From positions 1 through 7,051 of the forward strand of contig JAAZPS010000188.1 of assembly GCA_012797095.1 (NCBI GenBank): 7,051 bases of DNA, in the 5' to 3' direction. Positions 1 to 6,778 of this stretch are shown in pieces; the stretch's first letter is position 1; the number at the start of each line of letters is the position of its first letter. Both the position numbers and the translations under genes were made by a program. Below the pieces are notes generated by a model that was not told the DNA's origin, made no database searches, and saw only the letters and a list, made by a program, of their open reading frames with translations. Origin of the DNA: Bacillota bacterium. Lineage in GTDB: Bacteria > Bacillota > Dethiobacteria > DTU022.

Positions 1-73
1 CCCGCCTGGCAGTTGCGGCCGGCGCTAACAGACAATTTTCCGGGCTGCTTTTCCCGCGGGCACGGAGAAAGAT

Positions 74-116
74 CCGCCCTCTTCGGTGTTCCCACCGCCG
101 GGGCGGGCTTTTTTTT
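74..116 (+). terminator. Rho-independent terminator of an upstream gene
   Basis: Seen directly: an outer 6-bp stem (CCGCCC at 74-79 with GGGCGG at 101-106) encloses an inner 5-bp stem (CGGTG 84-88 with CACCG 93-97, loop TTCC). It is followed by GC and an uninterrupted run of eight T (109-116). Short unpaired stretches separate the two stems. This is a standard intrinsic terminator for + strand transcription arriving from the left. The gene it ends is not identifiable: positions 1-73 contain only a possible short reading-frame tail closing at TAA 26-28, too short to assign. Confidence 0.8.
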
Positions 117-144
117 GACAAAGATTATTTACTTGCGCTAAGAT
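115..144 (+). promoter_or_regulatory. Sigma-70/SigA-type promoter for the UPF0182 gene
   Basis: A perfect -35 hexamer TTGACA (115-120) is followed after 18 bp by TAAGAT (139-144), which matches the -10 consensus at 4 of 6 positions. The -35 box shares its first two T with the T-run of the preceding terminator, a compact terminator-promoter junction. The predicted transcription start (about 151) falls on or just after the only recognisable start codon of the gene, TTG at 149. So either a different -10 is used, the message is leaderless, or translation begins further in. The -35 is convincing; the -10 is weak. Confidence 0.5.
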
Positions 145-148
145 AGGT

Positions 149-2938
149 TTGATTCAGTTCTATACCGGCGATGCCGGAACCCTTCAACAGGGATGGGAGG
201 AGATCACCTCGCAGCGCCGAACCGTCTGGATAATTACCGCCTTCATCGCGACGGCGGTTCTCGTCTTCATCGGAACCAATTTCTATCTGGATCTGCTCTG
301 GTTCAAGGATCTCCAGTTTGAAGAGGTTTTCTGGACACAGCACCTGACCCGCTGGGGTTTGCGCCTGGGAGCATGGCTGTTTTTATTTGCCTTTCTTCTC
401 ATAAATTTTCTTTTTGCCCGCCGCTCTATCCTGAAATATCCGAACCTGGCCCTGCGGGAAAGGCTGTTGGCCGGCGGCTATCTTCACCTGTTCACCCCCC
501 GGCGGCTGACCTGTTATTCCCTGATCCTGGCGGCAGTGCTCTCCTTTATTCTTTCCGGATACAGCTCCACCCACTGGATGGAGCTGCTGCAATTCATCCA
601 CCGGGTTCCGTTTGATCTCACCGATCCGATCTTCGGCCTGGAGATCGCCTTCTATATATTCAAGTTACCCTTCTACCGCTTTATCCACGGTTTCCTGATG
701 TTGGCAGCAGTGACCGCCCTCTTTTTCGTGGGAATGGTCCATCTGCTCCTGAATCTTCCCTCCACCACCGGGAGCCGCTGGATCCCCTCTCTTGGGGGCG
801 GCCTCGATCATATCAGCATCCTGTTTGCCGCCATCTTCGCCCTGAAAGCGTGGGATTACCGTCTCAAACAGTTCGAACTGCTATTTTCCGGGCGAGGCGT
901 TGTCTCCGGAGCCGGCTATGCCGATATTCATGCCAATTTCCCCGCCCTGAAGGTGCTGCTGATTCTGGCTGCCCTGAGCGCCATCCTTTGCCTGGCCAAC
1001 CTGGTTCTACACCGCCTCAGGCTTCCGGTGTATGCCATCCTGATCCTCGCTGGCGTCTCTGTTCTGGGGGGCTGGGCTTATCCGGCCGCCGTCCAGAGTT
1101 TCATGGTCGAGCCAAGCGAATTCAATCATGAGAAAGAGTACCTCGCTCACAATATCGCCTTTACCAGGCAGGCCTACGGATTGGACCGCTTCTCCACCCG
1201 CCAGTATCCTGCCGGAGAAAAACTGACCTGGAAGGAGCTCCGGGAAAACCCTGGCACGATCAACAACGTCCGGCTCTGGGATTACCGCCCCCTTAAGACC
1301 ACCTTCAACGAACAGCAGGCCATCCGCCCGTACTACCGTTTTTTTGATGTCGATATTGACCGCTACACCGTAGACGGTGACTACCGCCAGGTAATGCTGG
1401 CCGCCCGCGAACTGGATCAAAAAGCCCTGGCCGAGCAAGCCCAGACCTGGGTCAACTTGCACCTGCAGTACACCCACGGCTACGGGGCCACCGCCAGCCC
1501 CGTCAACGAGGTTTCCGCCGAGGGGCTGCCCCGCTATTTTCTCGGAGATATCCCCCCCTCCGGAGCGATCCCGCTGCAAAACCCGTCGATCTATTTTGGC
1601 GAACTGACCGATGATTATGTCATCGTCAACACCGATACAAAGGAGTTCCACTATTCCACCGCCGGTGATGAAAATACCTTCACCGTTTATGAAGGAGAAG
1701 GAGGCATTCCCCTGCACTCGCTGTGGCGGCGGCTTCTCTTTGCCCTGAAATTCGGCGAGTATCGAATTCTGGTATCAGGCGATCTGAACAGCAACAGCCG
1801 GATCCTCTTTGACCGGGATATCCATACCCGGGTCCGCAAAATTGCTCCCTTCCTTCACTACGACGGCAACCCCTATGTCGTGGTTCACGATGAGCGCCTC
1901 TTCTGGATCCAGGATGCCTACACCGTCACGGAGCGCTATCCCTACTCAGCGCCGCACGGTTCGATCAACTATATCCGCAATTCGGTCAAAATCGTGGTCG
2001 ATGCCTACAATGGCAGCGTCAGGCTCTACCTCATCGATGAAAACGACCCCCTGGCCGAAAATTACAGCCAGATCTTCCCCGGCCTTTTTACCCCGGGAGA
2101 GGAGATGCCACCGGGGCTGCTCGATCACCTGCGTTATCCCGTTGATCTGTTCGAGATCCAGTCCCGCATCGTCACGCTTTACCATGTCACCGACCCGAAC
2201 ACCTTTTATGCCCGTGAGGATCTCTGGAACGTGCCTCTGGAGCAATATTTCGGTGAAGAACAGCAGATGGAGCCCTATTACACCATCCTGCAGCTGCCCG
2301 GTTACGAGGAAGCCGAGTTTGTCTTGATCCTCCCCTTCACCCCGAGCAACCGGAACAATATGATCGCCTGGATGGTGGCCCGCTGTGACCAGCCCAATTA
2401 CGGGGCGGTCGAGCTGTTCCTCTTCCCCAAGGAGAGGGTGGTCATGGGACCGAAGCAGGTGGAGAACAGGATCGACCAGAGCACCGAGATATCGACCGAA
2501 TTCACCCTCTGGAGCCAGGCCGGCTCCCGGGTCATTCGCGGCAACCTGCTCGTTCTTCCGATCAATGACTCCTTGCTCTATGTGGAGCCCATCTTCCTGG
2601 AGGCGGAAAAAGGAGGGCTCCCCGAACTGGCCCGCGTGATCGTGCTCTTCCAGGAGACAGTGGTGATGGAAGAGACGCTGGAGCGGGCCCTGGTGCACAT
2701 TTTCGGCGATCCCGGTGAACGCCCAGCAGAAACTGTGCCGAAGGATCCGGTGGCACCGGCCGTACCCGGCCAACCGGAGGCCGCGGTCGAGCAAGAGATC
2801 TCCACCCTGATCGTAGAGGCCCAACAGCTGTTCGAAAAAGCTCTTCAGCTGCAGCGGCAAGGCAATTGGGCCGGTTATGGTGAGGCTATCGCAGCGCTGG
2901 AGCAGGTGCTGGACAGGCTCGCCGCCCTGACCCGGTAG
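149..2938 (+). CDS. UPF0182 (COG1615) family seven-helix membrane protein
   Basis: A 929-residue protein of a family whose function is not established; the full length fits that family. Seven hydrophobic helices fill the N-terminal third (about residues 25-45, 70-90, 121-137, 180-202, 219-234, 265-288, 293-312). A large, probably extracytoplasmic domain follows. Family-typical blocks appear in order: GAGYADIHA (254-262), HNIAFTRQAYGL (334-345), NNVRLWDYRPL (372-382), YTHGYG (441-446), IYFGE (481-485), YEGEGG (514-519), IAPFLHYD (565-572), NYIRNSVKIVVDAY (607-620), PFTPSNRNNMIAW (729-741), GPKQVENRIDQ (767-777) and YVEPIFLEAE (811-820). A Pro/Glu/Ala linker (about 855-882) leads to a C-terminal helix with the usual QGNWAGYGEA pattern (904-913). 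I found no sign of a frameshift. Start choice: an in-frame TGA at 116-118 limits the ORF, and TTG 149 is the only ATG/GTG/TTG before helix 1. It lacks a well-spaced Shine-Dalgarno, so the first 15-25 residues are uncertain. Family membership is near certain; the biochemical role is unknown. Confidence 0.95.
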   Translation: MIQFYTGDAGTLQQGWEEITSQRRTVWIITAFIATAVLVFIGTNFYLDLLWFKDLQFEEVFWTQHLTRWGLRLGAWLFLFAFLLINFLFARRSILKYPNLALRERLLAGGYLHLFTPRRLTCYSLILAAVLSFILSGYSSTHWMELLQFIHRVPFDLTDPIFGLEIAFYIFKLPFYRFIHGFLMLAAVTALFFVGMVHLLLNLPSTTGSRWIPSLGGGLDHISILFAAIFALKAWDYRLKQFELLFSGRGVVSGAGYADIHANFPALKVLLILAALSAILCLANLVLHRLRLPVYAILILAGVSVLGGWAYPAAVQSFMVEPSEFNHEKEYLAHNIAFTRQAYGLDRFSTRQYPAGEKLTWKELRENPGTINNVRLWDYRPLKTTFNEQQAIRPYYRFFDVDIDRYTVDGDYRQVMLAARELDQKALAEQAQTWVNLHLQYTHGYGATASPVNEVSAEGLPRYFLGDIPPSGAIPLQNPSIYFGELTDDYVIVNTDTKEFHYSTAGDENTFTVYEGEGGIPLHSLWRRLLFALKFGEYRILVSGDLNSNSRILFDRDIHTRVRKIAPFLHYDGNPYVVVHDERLFWIQDAYTVTERYPYSAPHGSINYIRNSVKIVVDAYNGSVRLYLIDENDPLAENYSQIFPGLFTPGEEMPPGLLDHLRYPVDLFEIQSRIVTLYHVTDPNTFYAREDLWNVPLEQYFGEEQQMEPYYTILQLPGYEEAEFVLILPFTPSNRNNMIAWMVARCDQPNYGAVELFLFPKERVVMGPKQVENRIDQSTEISTEFTLWSQAGSRVIRGNLLVLPINDSLLYVEPIFLEAEKGGLPELARVIVLFQETVVMEETLERALVHIFGDPGERPAETVPKDPVAPAVPGQPEAAVEQEISTLIVEAQQLFEKALQLQRQGNWAGYGEAIAALEQVLDRLAALTR

Positions 2939-2982
2939 AAACAGATCCCCCATCCCAATCCGCATGGAGCAAAATATCCGCA

Positions 2983-3028
2983 GGACAAAGGGGACGGGCG
3001 GGACAAAGGGGACGTACCTTCCTGTCCC
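2983..3028 (+). repeat. Short direct repeat ending in an inverted-repeat element
   Basis: The 14-base sequence GGACAAAGGGGACG occurs exactly at 2983-2996 and again at 3001-3014. The second copy begins an element bounded by inverted hexamers: GGGACA (3000-3005) and TGTCCC (3023-3028), with GGACGTACCTTCC inside. From memory, similar GGGACAAAGGGGACGTACC strings are scattered through the intergenic regions of several anaerobic bacteria, sometimes beside REP-associated transposases. No transposase is present here. Confidence 0.55.
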
Positions 3029-3042
3029 AAAACGATCTTCAA

Positions 3043-3077
3043 GCTGCGCCCCGGCCCGGGCATCCTGACGGCGCAGC
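3043..3077. repeat. 8-bp perfect inverted repeat
   Basis: GCTGCGCC (3043-3050) is the exact reverse complement of GGCGCAGC (3070-3077), with a 19-base loop containing CCGGCCCGGG. The right arm belongs to the partial CATCCTGACGGCGCAGCC repeat copy. The hairpin may therefore have arisen from two oppositely oriented repeat fragments rather than as a terminator; no T-run follows. Confidence 0.5.
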
Positions 3078-3116
3078 CTCTTCACTGTCATCCTGAGGGC
3101 GCAGCCCGAAGGATCT
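3061..3116 (+). repeat. Dispersed REP-like palindromic repeat, one partial and one full copy
   Basis: CATCCTGACGGCGCAGCC (3061-3078) recurs with one mismatch as CATCCTGAGGGCGCAGCC (3089-3106), 28 bp downstream. The second copy continues into CGAAGGATCT (to 3116). That makes an imperfect palindrome in which ATCCT/AGGAT and GGGC/GCCC pair around a GCA loop. This is the TGTCATCCTGAG...CGAAGGATCT class of intergenic repeat, found widely in bacterial genomes and often mistranslated as SEAKDL-type peptides. A related copy lies at 6848-6874 in inverted orientation. Confidence 0.65.
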
Positions 3117-3245
3117 TCAACGAACCGATGAGGGACTGCAACCCGCGCAACCGCCCGGTGGTTGGTACAACTGACGGCACCTCCATCCTCCCTGGCAATC
3201 GCCGGATTAGGCCGCCACACCGCTTTTTCACATAACGGTAAAACA

Positions 3246-3261
3246 AGATCCTTGGCTTCAC
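3246..3261 (-). repeat. Degenerate, truncated copy of the REP-like repeat
   Basis: AGATCCTTGGCTTCAC matches 14 of 16 bases of AGATCCTTCGCTTCGC in the full copy at 6848-6863. It lies in the opposite orientation to the copy at 3086-3116. The rest of the palindrome is not recognisable, so this is a remnant, and the call rests on a short match. Confidence 0.35.
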
Positions 3262-3286
3262 CCACATAGCAAGGGAACCATCACCC

Positions 3287-3297
3287 TGATATATATT
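3287..3297 (+). promoter_or_regulatory. Possible extended -10 promoter for the glycosyltransferase gene
   Basis: TGATATATATT contains a TG one base before TATATA (3290-3295), with TATATT (3292-3297) as an alternative register. It is an AT-rich island in otherwise GC-rich sequence, 37 bp before the GTG start. I find no convincing -35 at 16-18 bp upstream, so this is only a candidate. It would give a leader of roughly 30 bases. Confidence 0.25.
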
Positions 3298-3333
3298 CAC
3301 CTTTTGACGGCCGTTTTCATAAGCTGACTCCGG

Positions 3334-4320
3334 GTGATCATTTTGCGTATCATGATGTTGAGCCATTTCCGCTACAGCGGGGTAATGAGCCATATCCTCA
3401 GCCTGGCCGCAGCACTTGGCCGGCAGGATTTCGAGATGGTAGTGGTGATCACCGGCTGCCCGCCGGCTTACCTTGACCCGCTGCGCCGTTACCAGCGCCA
3501 TTTCCCCTGCTTCGCCGAAAGCCGTCCCGGGGAGATCCTGAGACTGGCCCGTAATTTCAGGATCGATCTGCTCCATCTGCATGATCTTGCGGCAATCAGA
3601 AGCGCCGAAAGGCTGCTCCGTTTCCATACCGTACCCTGCGGCGTGACCCTGCATGACCGGACCCCTTTGTTCGCCAATCCCTCGCTGCTACCCCCATTTT
3701 CCTTTTTGATCACACCACAACCGAGGGCAGGGGATATCCCCTCCCGATTTTGCGAAAGAACCTTCTTTATTCCGGAGGGGATCGAGCTGCAGGAGCTGCA
3801 ACCCCTGGAAAAGGAAGGTTTCAGGATCGCCGTTGTTCTGGAGGAGGGTTCCTTCAGCAGTGCAGGCAGCACCGCGCTGCTCAAAGCTGCCGCTCTGGCC
3901 GCCCTGGAGGTTGACTTGATCTGCCCGCAGCCGCTGCCCCTGCTCGGGGGCCGTTCCCACGGCTGGCCGCTGGACCGCTCTGCAGTGTTCGGCCAAACGC
4001 AGATCGTCATCGGGCAGGGACGCTGTCTCCTCGAGGGGATGGCCTGCGGCAACGCCGCCCTGATCATGGGGCAAAACTACGGCGGCCTGTTCAAACCGCA
4101 GGAACAGCCGGTTTCCCCGCTGTTCCCCGATCTATCCGCCGGGAGCGGGGAGCCGCCGTGCTACCGCTCCATCTTTTTCGATCTTGCAACCCTGCAGAAA
4201 GACCGCCTTTTGCTGGAATCGCTGCAGCAGCAGGGTCGTAAATTCATCCGGGAGAATTGCGATCTAAGATTGATCGCCGAGCAGACCGGCAGTCTCTACA
4301 GGCAGGCGGCCGGTCAGTAG
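3334..4320 (+). CDS. Short GT4-like glycosyltransferase (group 1 family)
   Basis: A 328-residue protein with two Rossmann-like halves, best read as a GT-B fold glycosyltransferase that would move a sugar from a nucleotide donor, probably for an envelope polymer or glycolipid. The N-terminal lobe opens with a beta strand and loop (RIMMLSHFRYSGVMSHI, 5-21) matching the GT4 acceptor-site pattern. It continues with IDLLHLHDL (77-85) and CGVTLHD (102-108). FIPEGIE (145-151) is the usual inter-lobe linker. The C-terminal lobe carries IVIGQGRCLLEGMACGNAAL (224-243), equivalent to the donor-binding GR..EAMACG motif. At 328 residues it is shorter than the typical 360-400, mainly because the first part of the C-lobe is reduced. 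The first Glu of the classical E-x7-E pair is replaced (Ile226; the second is Glu234). No signal peptide or membrane helix is evident. Start: an in-frame TGA at 3325-3327 leaves GTG 3334, or ATG 3352/3355; none has a good Shine-Dalgarno. It ends 23 bp from the convergent LolA-like gene. Donor and acceptor are unknown. Confidence 0.75.
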   Translation: MIILRIMMLSHFRYSGVMSHILSLAAALGRQDFEMVVVITGCPPAYLDPLRRYQRHFPCFAESRPGEILRLARNFRIDLLHLHDLAAIRSAERLLRFHTVPCGVTLHDRTPLFANPSLLPPFSFLITPQPRAGDIPSRFCERTFFIPEGIELQELQPLEKEGFRIAVVLEEGSFSSAGSTALLKAAALAALEVDLICPQPLPLLGGRSHGWPLDRSAVFGQTQIVIGQGRCLLEGMACGNAALIMGQNYGGLFKPQEQPVSPLFPDLSAGSGEPPCYRSIFFDLATLQKDRLLLESLQQQGRKFIRENCDLRLIAEQTGSLYRQAAGQ

Positions 4321-4343
4321 AGAGCGGGGCCTTGCAGCGGCAG

Positions 4344-5090
4344 TTACCCTCCCGAAGGCTGCGCAGGATCGGCCCGGGGCTCCGTTTCGACCTGAAACAG
4401 GGCCGCCTCCAGGGCGGGATTTAACTGAAGCAATTCGAACACGGTCACCTGGGTCAGGCGCCCGGCCGCGTCAAAACTCTCGATCCGCACCGGTAACAGA
4501 GAATCCCGTTCCAGCCAGACCCGCTCGCTGACACGGTAGCGATGGGGTTCGGAGGGGATCACCTCGACCTGATAGTAGGAATGGCGAGCGCCTTTTTTTT
4601 CGCTGATATAGCGGAATATGGAGGCCTCGCTGATGGAGCGCCAGTACTCTTCCAGAAACGAGCCGGTCAGCTCACCCTCGACTTCAGCCGTACCGGCAGC
4701 GGGGACAAAAGCGGCATTTTCGTGATCATAAAAATAGGCCCGTTCGCGATCGCCGACAATTAGCTGATGACTGCTCTGCCGTCCCTCGCGCTCTGCACTC
4801 ATCTCGACCCGGTACCGGCCCGGCGGTTCTTTCCAGATCTCCAGGCGGTAGGTCAGTTCGCTCTCCGGGCCGACCGGAATGGTCTTGAAACGAGCGTGGT
4901 AGCTTTCGAGGGAGGCAAGGTGATCCTGCATCCCCCGGCGGATCGCTTCCGCCGGATCGGCGCAGCGGTAACGATAGTACAGCCGCCAACCACCGTAGCC
5001 CGAACCGATCAGAAAAGCCAGCAGCAGTAAAATTAACAGCGGTGACCGGAGAACGAGAAATATTTTCCGGGAACCTTTTTTGCTCTGCAA
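4344..5090 (-). CDS. Membrane-anchored LolA-like lipoprotein-sorting family protein
   Basis: A 248-residue protein with a basic N-terminus, one hydrophobic helix (about 11-30), then an extracytoplasmic domain with LolA/MucB-type features. These are LEIWKEPPGRYRVEM (83-97), a solvent-exposed GDRERAYFYDHENAAF strand pair (113-128), and the C-terminal signature SLLPVRIESFDAAGRL (197-212) followed by ELLQLNPALEAALFQVE (219-235). In Gram-negatives LolA ferries lipoproteins. In Bacillota homologues such as YdcC of Bacillus subtilis or GerS of Clostridioides difficile are linked to sporulation or germination, usually as lipoproteins. Here there is no lipobox Cys after the helix (the only nearby Cys is at 43, in RYRCADP), so a signal-anchor is more likely. 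The TTG start (5090-5088) is well supported by AGGAGGTG at 5103-5096. It sits 24 bp downstream of nnr and is very probably co-transcribed with it. Family is fairly secure; the cellular role is inferred. Confidence 0.85.
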   Translation of the reverse strand: MQSKKGSRKIFLVLRSPLLILLLLAFLIGSGYGGWRLYYRYRCADPAEAIRRGMQDHLASLESYHARFKTIPVGPESELTYRLEIWKEPPGRYRVEMSAEREGRQSSHQLIVGDRERAYFYDHENAAFVPAAGTAEVEGELTGSFLEEYWRSISEASIFRYISEKKGARHSYYQVEVIPSEPHRYRVSERVWLERDSLLPVRIESFDAAGRLTQVTVFELLQLNPALEAALFQVETEPRADPAQPSGG

Positions 5091-5095
5091 ACTGC

Positions 5096-5103
5096 CACCT
5101 CCT
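5096..5103 (-). promoter_or_regulatory. Strong Shine-Dalgarno deciding the TTG start of the LolA-like gene
   Basis: Read on the minus strand, AGGAGGTG ends five bases before TTG at 5090-5088. It is a near-perfect complement to the 16S rRNA 3' end, well spaced, and begins 11 bases after the nnr stop codon (5117-5115). It justifies a TTG start, with no ATG alternative, and suggests independent re-initiation within a shared transcript. Confidence 0.85.
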
Positions 5104-5114
5104 GGCGGAAAAGA

Positions 5115-6719
5115 TCATGATCGGACCGGTCCGAGGCGGCGGTGAAAGGGACCCCAGGGGGAAGCCGTTTTCGCTTCCTCGCAGAGACGTTGGAATGCCT
5201 CCGGAAACCGCTCCAGGATATCACCGGCCTTGTAACCGCGCCCCGGCGGAAGAAGATCGCCGGCCAGTCCATGAATATAGGCCGCTGCTGCGGCCGCCTC
5301 AAAGGGGGCCACCCCCTGAGCGATCAGTGAAGCAAGCAGCCCGGTAAGCAGATCTCCTGTTCCGGCGGTGGCCAGGGCCGGCCCCCCGGTTGGGTTAAAG
5401 CAGATCTCGCCACGGGGTGATGCACAGATCGTGCCGGCGCCTTTCAAGAGCAGCACACTTTCCCATTCGCGGGCATACCGGCCGGCCGTCGCCGGTCGAT
5501 TCTGCTGGATCTTCCCCGTATCCAGCCCGGTCAGCGCCGCCATCTCCCCGGGGTGCGGCGTCAAGACGACGCTCTGTCCGACCCCCCGCAGCAGCGCCCC
5601 CCGCTCTTTTTCCGGAAACAGTGTCAGGGCGGTCAGGGCGCCGGCATCGAGCACCATCGGAAGAGCAGCACGCCGCAGCAGCTGCTCGATCAAGACTGCT
5701 GTCTCCTCTACCGGCGCCAGTCCGGGCCCCGCAGCGAGCGCATCGCATCCGCGGGACCGCTCGAGAATTATCGCCGCCCCCTCCGGGCCGATCACCCCAG
5801 GGGCGCATTCCGGAAGGGGCACCGTGATCACCTCGCCAAGCTGCGCCTCGATGGTGGGGCAGAGCGAAGCCGGTGCGGCCAGATAGACCAGTCCGGCGCC
5901 GCCGCGCAGGGCGGAGGCAGAGGCCAGAACAGCCGCACCGCTCATCCCGAGCGAGCCGGCAGCAATCAACACCCGACCGAAACTACCCTTGTGCGAGTCC
6001 TGCAGTCGGGGCGGCAGCTGTTTTAAGATCCGCGCCGCCGTTGTCACCGCGGCGCTCTCTGCCGCGGCGAGGAAAGAAGGGATATTGATCGCCCCGACAG
6101 TAACCTCGCCGGCGAGGCCCGCGCCGGGATGCTGCAACAGCCCCGGTTTCGGAAAGGCCAGGCAGACAGTCCACCTGGCCTGCACCGCCACACCCATCAC
6201 CTTGCCGCTGTCAGCCTCGACTCCCGAAGGCAGATCCACCGCCAGCACCGGGGCAATCCCTTCGTTGATCGCTTCAATTACCCCGGCGGGCAGCCCTTCC
6301 ACCGGCCGATCCAGGCCGGTACCAAAAAGAGCGTCAACCACCAGATCGGCCCTTTCCAGCTCCGTCCGGAATCTTTCCAGGGCCCCATGATCCAGTATAT
6401 GATTGACCGCAAAATTACTATGCCTTAAAAATTCATAGTTGATCGCGGCATCGCCCCTGTAGCCCTGCGGCGGCACTGTTGTCCAGAGCGAGATGCTGTA
6501 CCCCGCCTGCTGCAGCAGGCGGGCGGCGGCAAGGCCGTCTCCCCCGTTGTTGCCCGGTCCCGCCGCCACCAGCACCCGGGCCGGGGACGGCAGCAGGGCG
6601 ATAACCGCTTCCACCGTTCTCATCGCGGCGCACTCCATCAGAACGATCCCGGGAAGGCCGAGCTCTTCCATGGTTCGCCGATCAGCCTCGCGCATGGCCG
6701 CTGCTGTCAATACTTTCAT
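5115..6719 (-). CDS. nnr: Bifunctional NAD(P)H-hydrate repair enzyme Nnr (epimerase + dehydratase)
   Basis: A 534-residue cytosolic fusion that repairs damaged NADH and NADPH. The N-terminal YjeF_N domain (about 1-215) epimerises R- and S-NAD(P)H-hydrate. The C-terminal ribokinase-like domain (about 225-510) dehydrates the S form using ADP. N-domain landmarks: AAGPGNNGGDG (52-62), VDALFGTGLDRPVEG (128-142) with the expected catalytic Asp129, and AVDLPSGVEAD (160-170). C-domain landmarks: KGSFGRVLIAAGS (244-256), GMSGAA (258-263), ALRGGAGLV (270-278), AAGPGL (329-334), VLTPHPGEMAAL (385-396), VLLLKGAGT (422-430) and ATAGTGDLLTG (450-460) with the presumed catalytic base Asp456. Length is typical and both active sites look intact. 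The ATG start (6719-6717) has AAGGTGAGG four bases upstream. The last 20 or so residues are an unremarkable basic tail. It leads the minus-strand pair with the LolA-like gene. In Bacillota nnr commonly neighbours acpS, which is not seen within the 332 bp upstream. Confidence 0.97.
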   Translation of the reverse strand: MKVLTAAAMREADRRTMEELGLPGIVLMECAAMRTVEAVIALLPSPARVLVAAGPGNNGGDGLAAARLLQQAGYSISLWTTVPPQGYRGDAAINYEFLRHSNFAVNHILDHGALERFRTELERADLVVDALFGTGLDRPVEGLPAGVIEAINEGIAPVLAVDLPSGVEADSGKVMGVAVQARWTVCLAFPKPGLLQHPGAGLAGEVTVGAINIPSFLAAAESAAVTTAARILKQLPPRLQDSHKGSFGRVLIAAGSLGMSGAAVLASASALRGGAGLVYLAAPASLCPTIEAQLGEVITVPLPECAPGVIGPEGAAIILERSRGCDALAAGPGLAPVEETAVLIEQLLRRAALPMVLDAGALTALTLFPEKERGALLRGVGQSVVLTPHPGEMAALTGLDTGKIQQNRPATAGRYAREWESVLLLKGAGTICASPRGEICFNPTGGPALATAGTGDLLTGLLASLIAQGVAPFEAAAAAAYIHGLAGDLLPPGRGYKAGDILERFPEAFQRLCEEAKTASPWGPFHRRLGPVRS

Positions 6720-6723
6720 TTAA

Positions 6724-6732
6724 CCTCACCTT
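6724..6732 (-). promoter_or_regulatory. Ribosome binding site of nnr
   Basis: On the minus strand AAGGTGAGG lies four bases before the ATG at 6719-6717 (GGTGA ends six bases before it). This supports that ATG as the start; the N-terminus MKVLTAAAMREADRRTM is also typical of YjeF_N proteins. Confidence 0.7.
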
Positions 6733-6778
6733 GCCTTTCCTCGGTTAACTTTCAGGAAAATAGGTCCACGATACCGGG

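Larger units (their letters stand above)
2939..3333. other. Gene-free spacer of about 395 bp filled with repeat debris
   Basis: No convincing coding region lies between the UPF0182 stop codon and the glycosyltransferase start. The stretch holds a duplicated GGACAAAGGGGACG element with terminal inverted hexamers, an 8-bp inverted repeat, two partial or complete copies of a dispersed CATCCTGAG palindrome, and a degenerate third copy in the opposite orientation. Minus-strand translation across it gives phrases such as EDPSGCALRMT and GEAKDL, the usual artefact of reading this repeat type as protein. I see no clear terminator with a T-run after the UPF0182 gene. Confidence 0.7.

Noticed and set aside
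1..73. Possible gene end at the left edge (TAA at 26-28, or other frames).
   Set aside because: Too few codons to recognise anything. The terminator at 74-116 implies an upstream transcript, but its product cannot be named.
1007..1717. A 236-codon minus-strand frame inside the UPF0182 gene.
   Set aside because: It lies fully within a conserved gene in the opposite frame, and its low-complexity Gly/Val-rich product has no family signature.
3043..3077. Terminator for the UPF0182 gene.
   Set aside because: The stem is strong, but the 19-base loop is long, no T-run follows, and it lies about 105 bp past the stop codon. Repeat origin explains it better.
1946..3265. A 439-codon open frame on the minus strand overlapping the UPF0182 gene and the following spacer.
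   Set aside because: It is the shadow of a strongly recognisable + strand gene in GC-rich sequence. Its N-terminal part is repeat translation (EDPSGCALRMT), and no domain is recognisable.
5395..5827. Overlapping frames of about 135 codons on both strands within nnr.
   Set aside because: They are Arg/Pro/Ala-rich shadow frames inside the C-terminal domain of Nnr, whose motifs are intact in the real frame.
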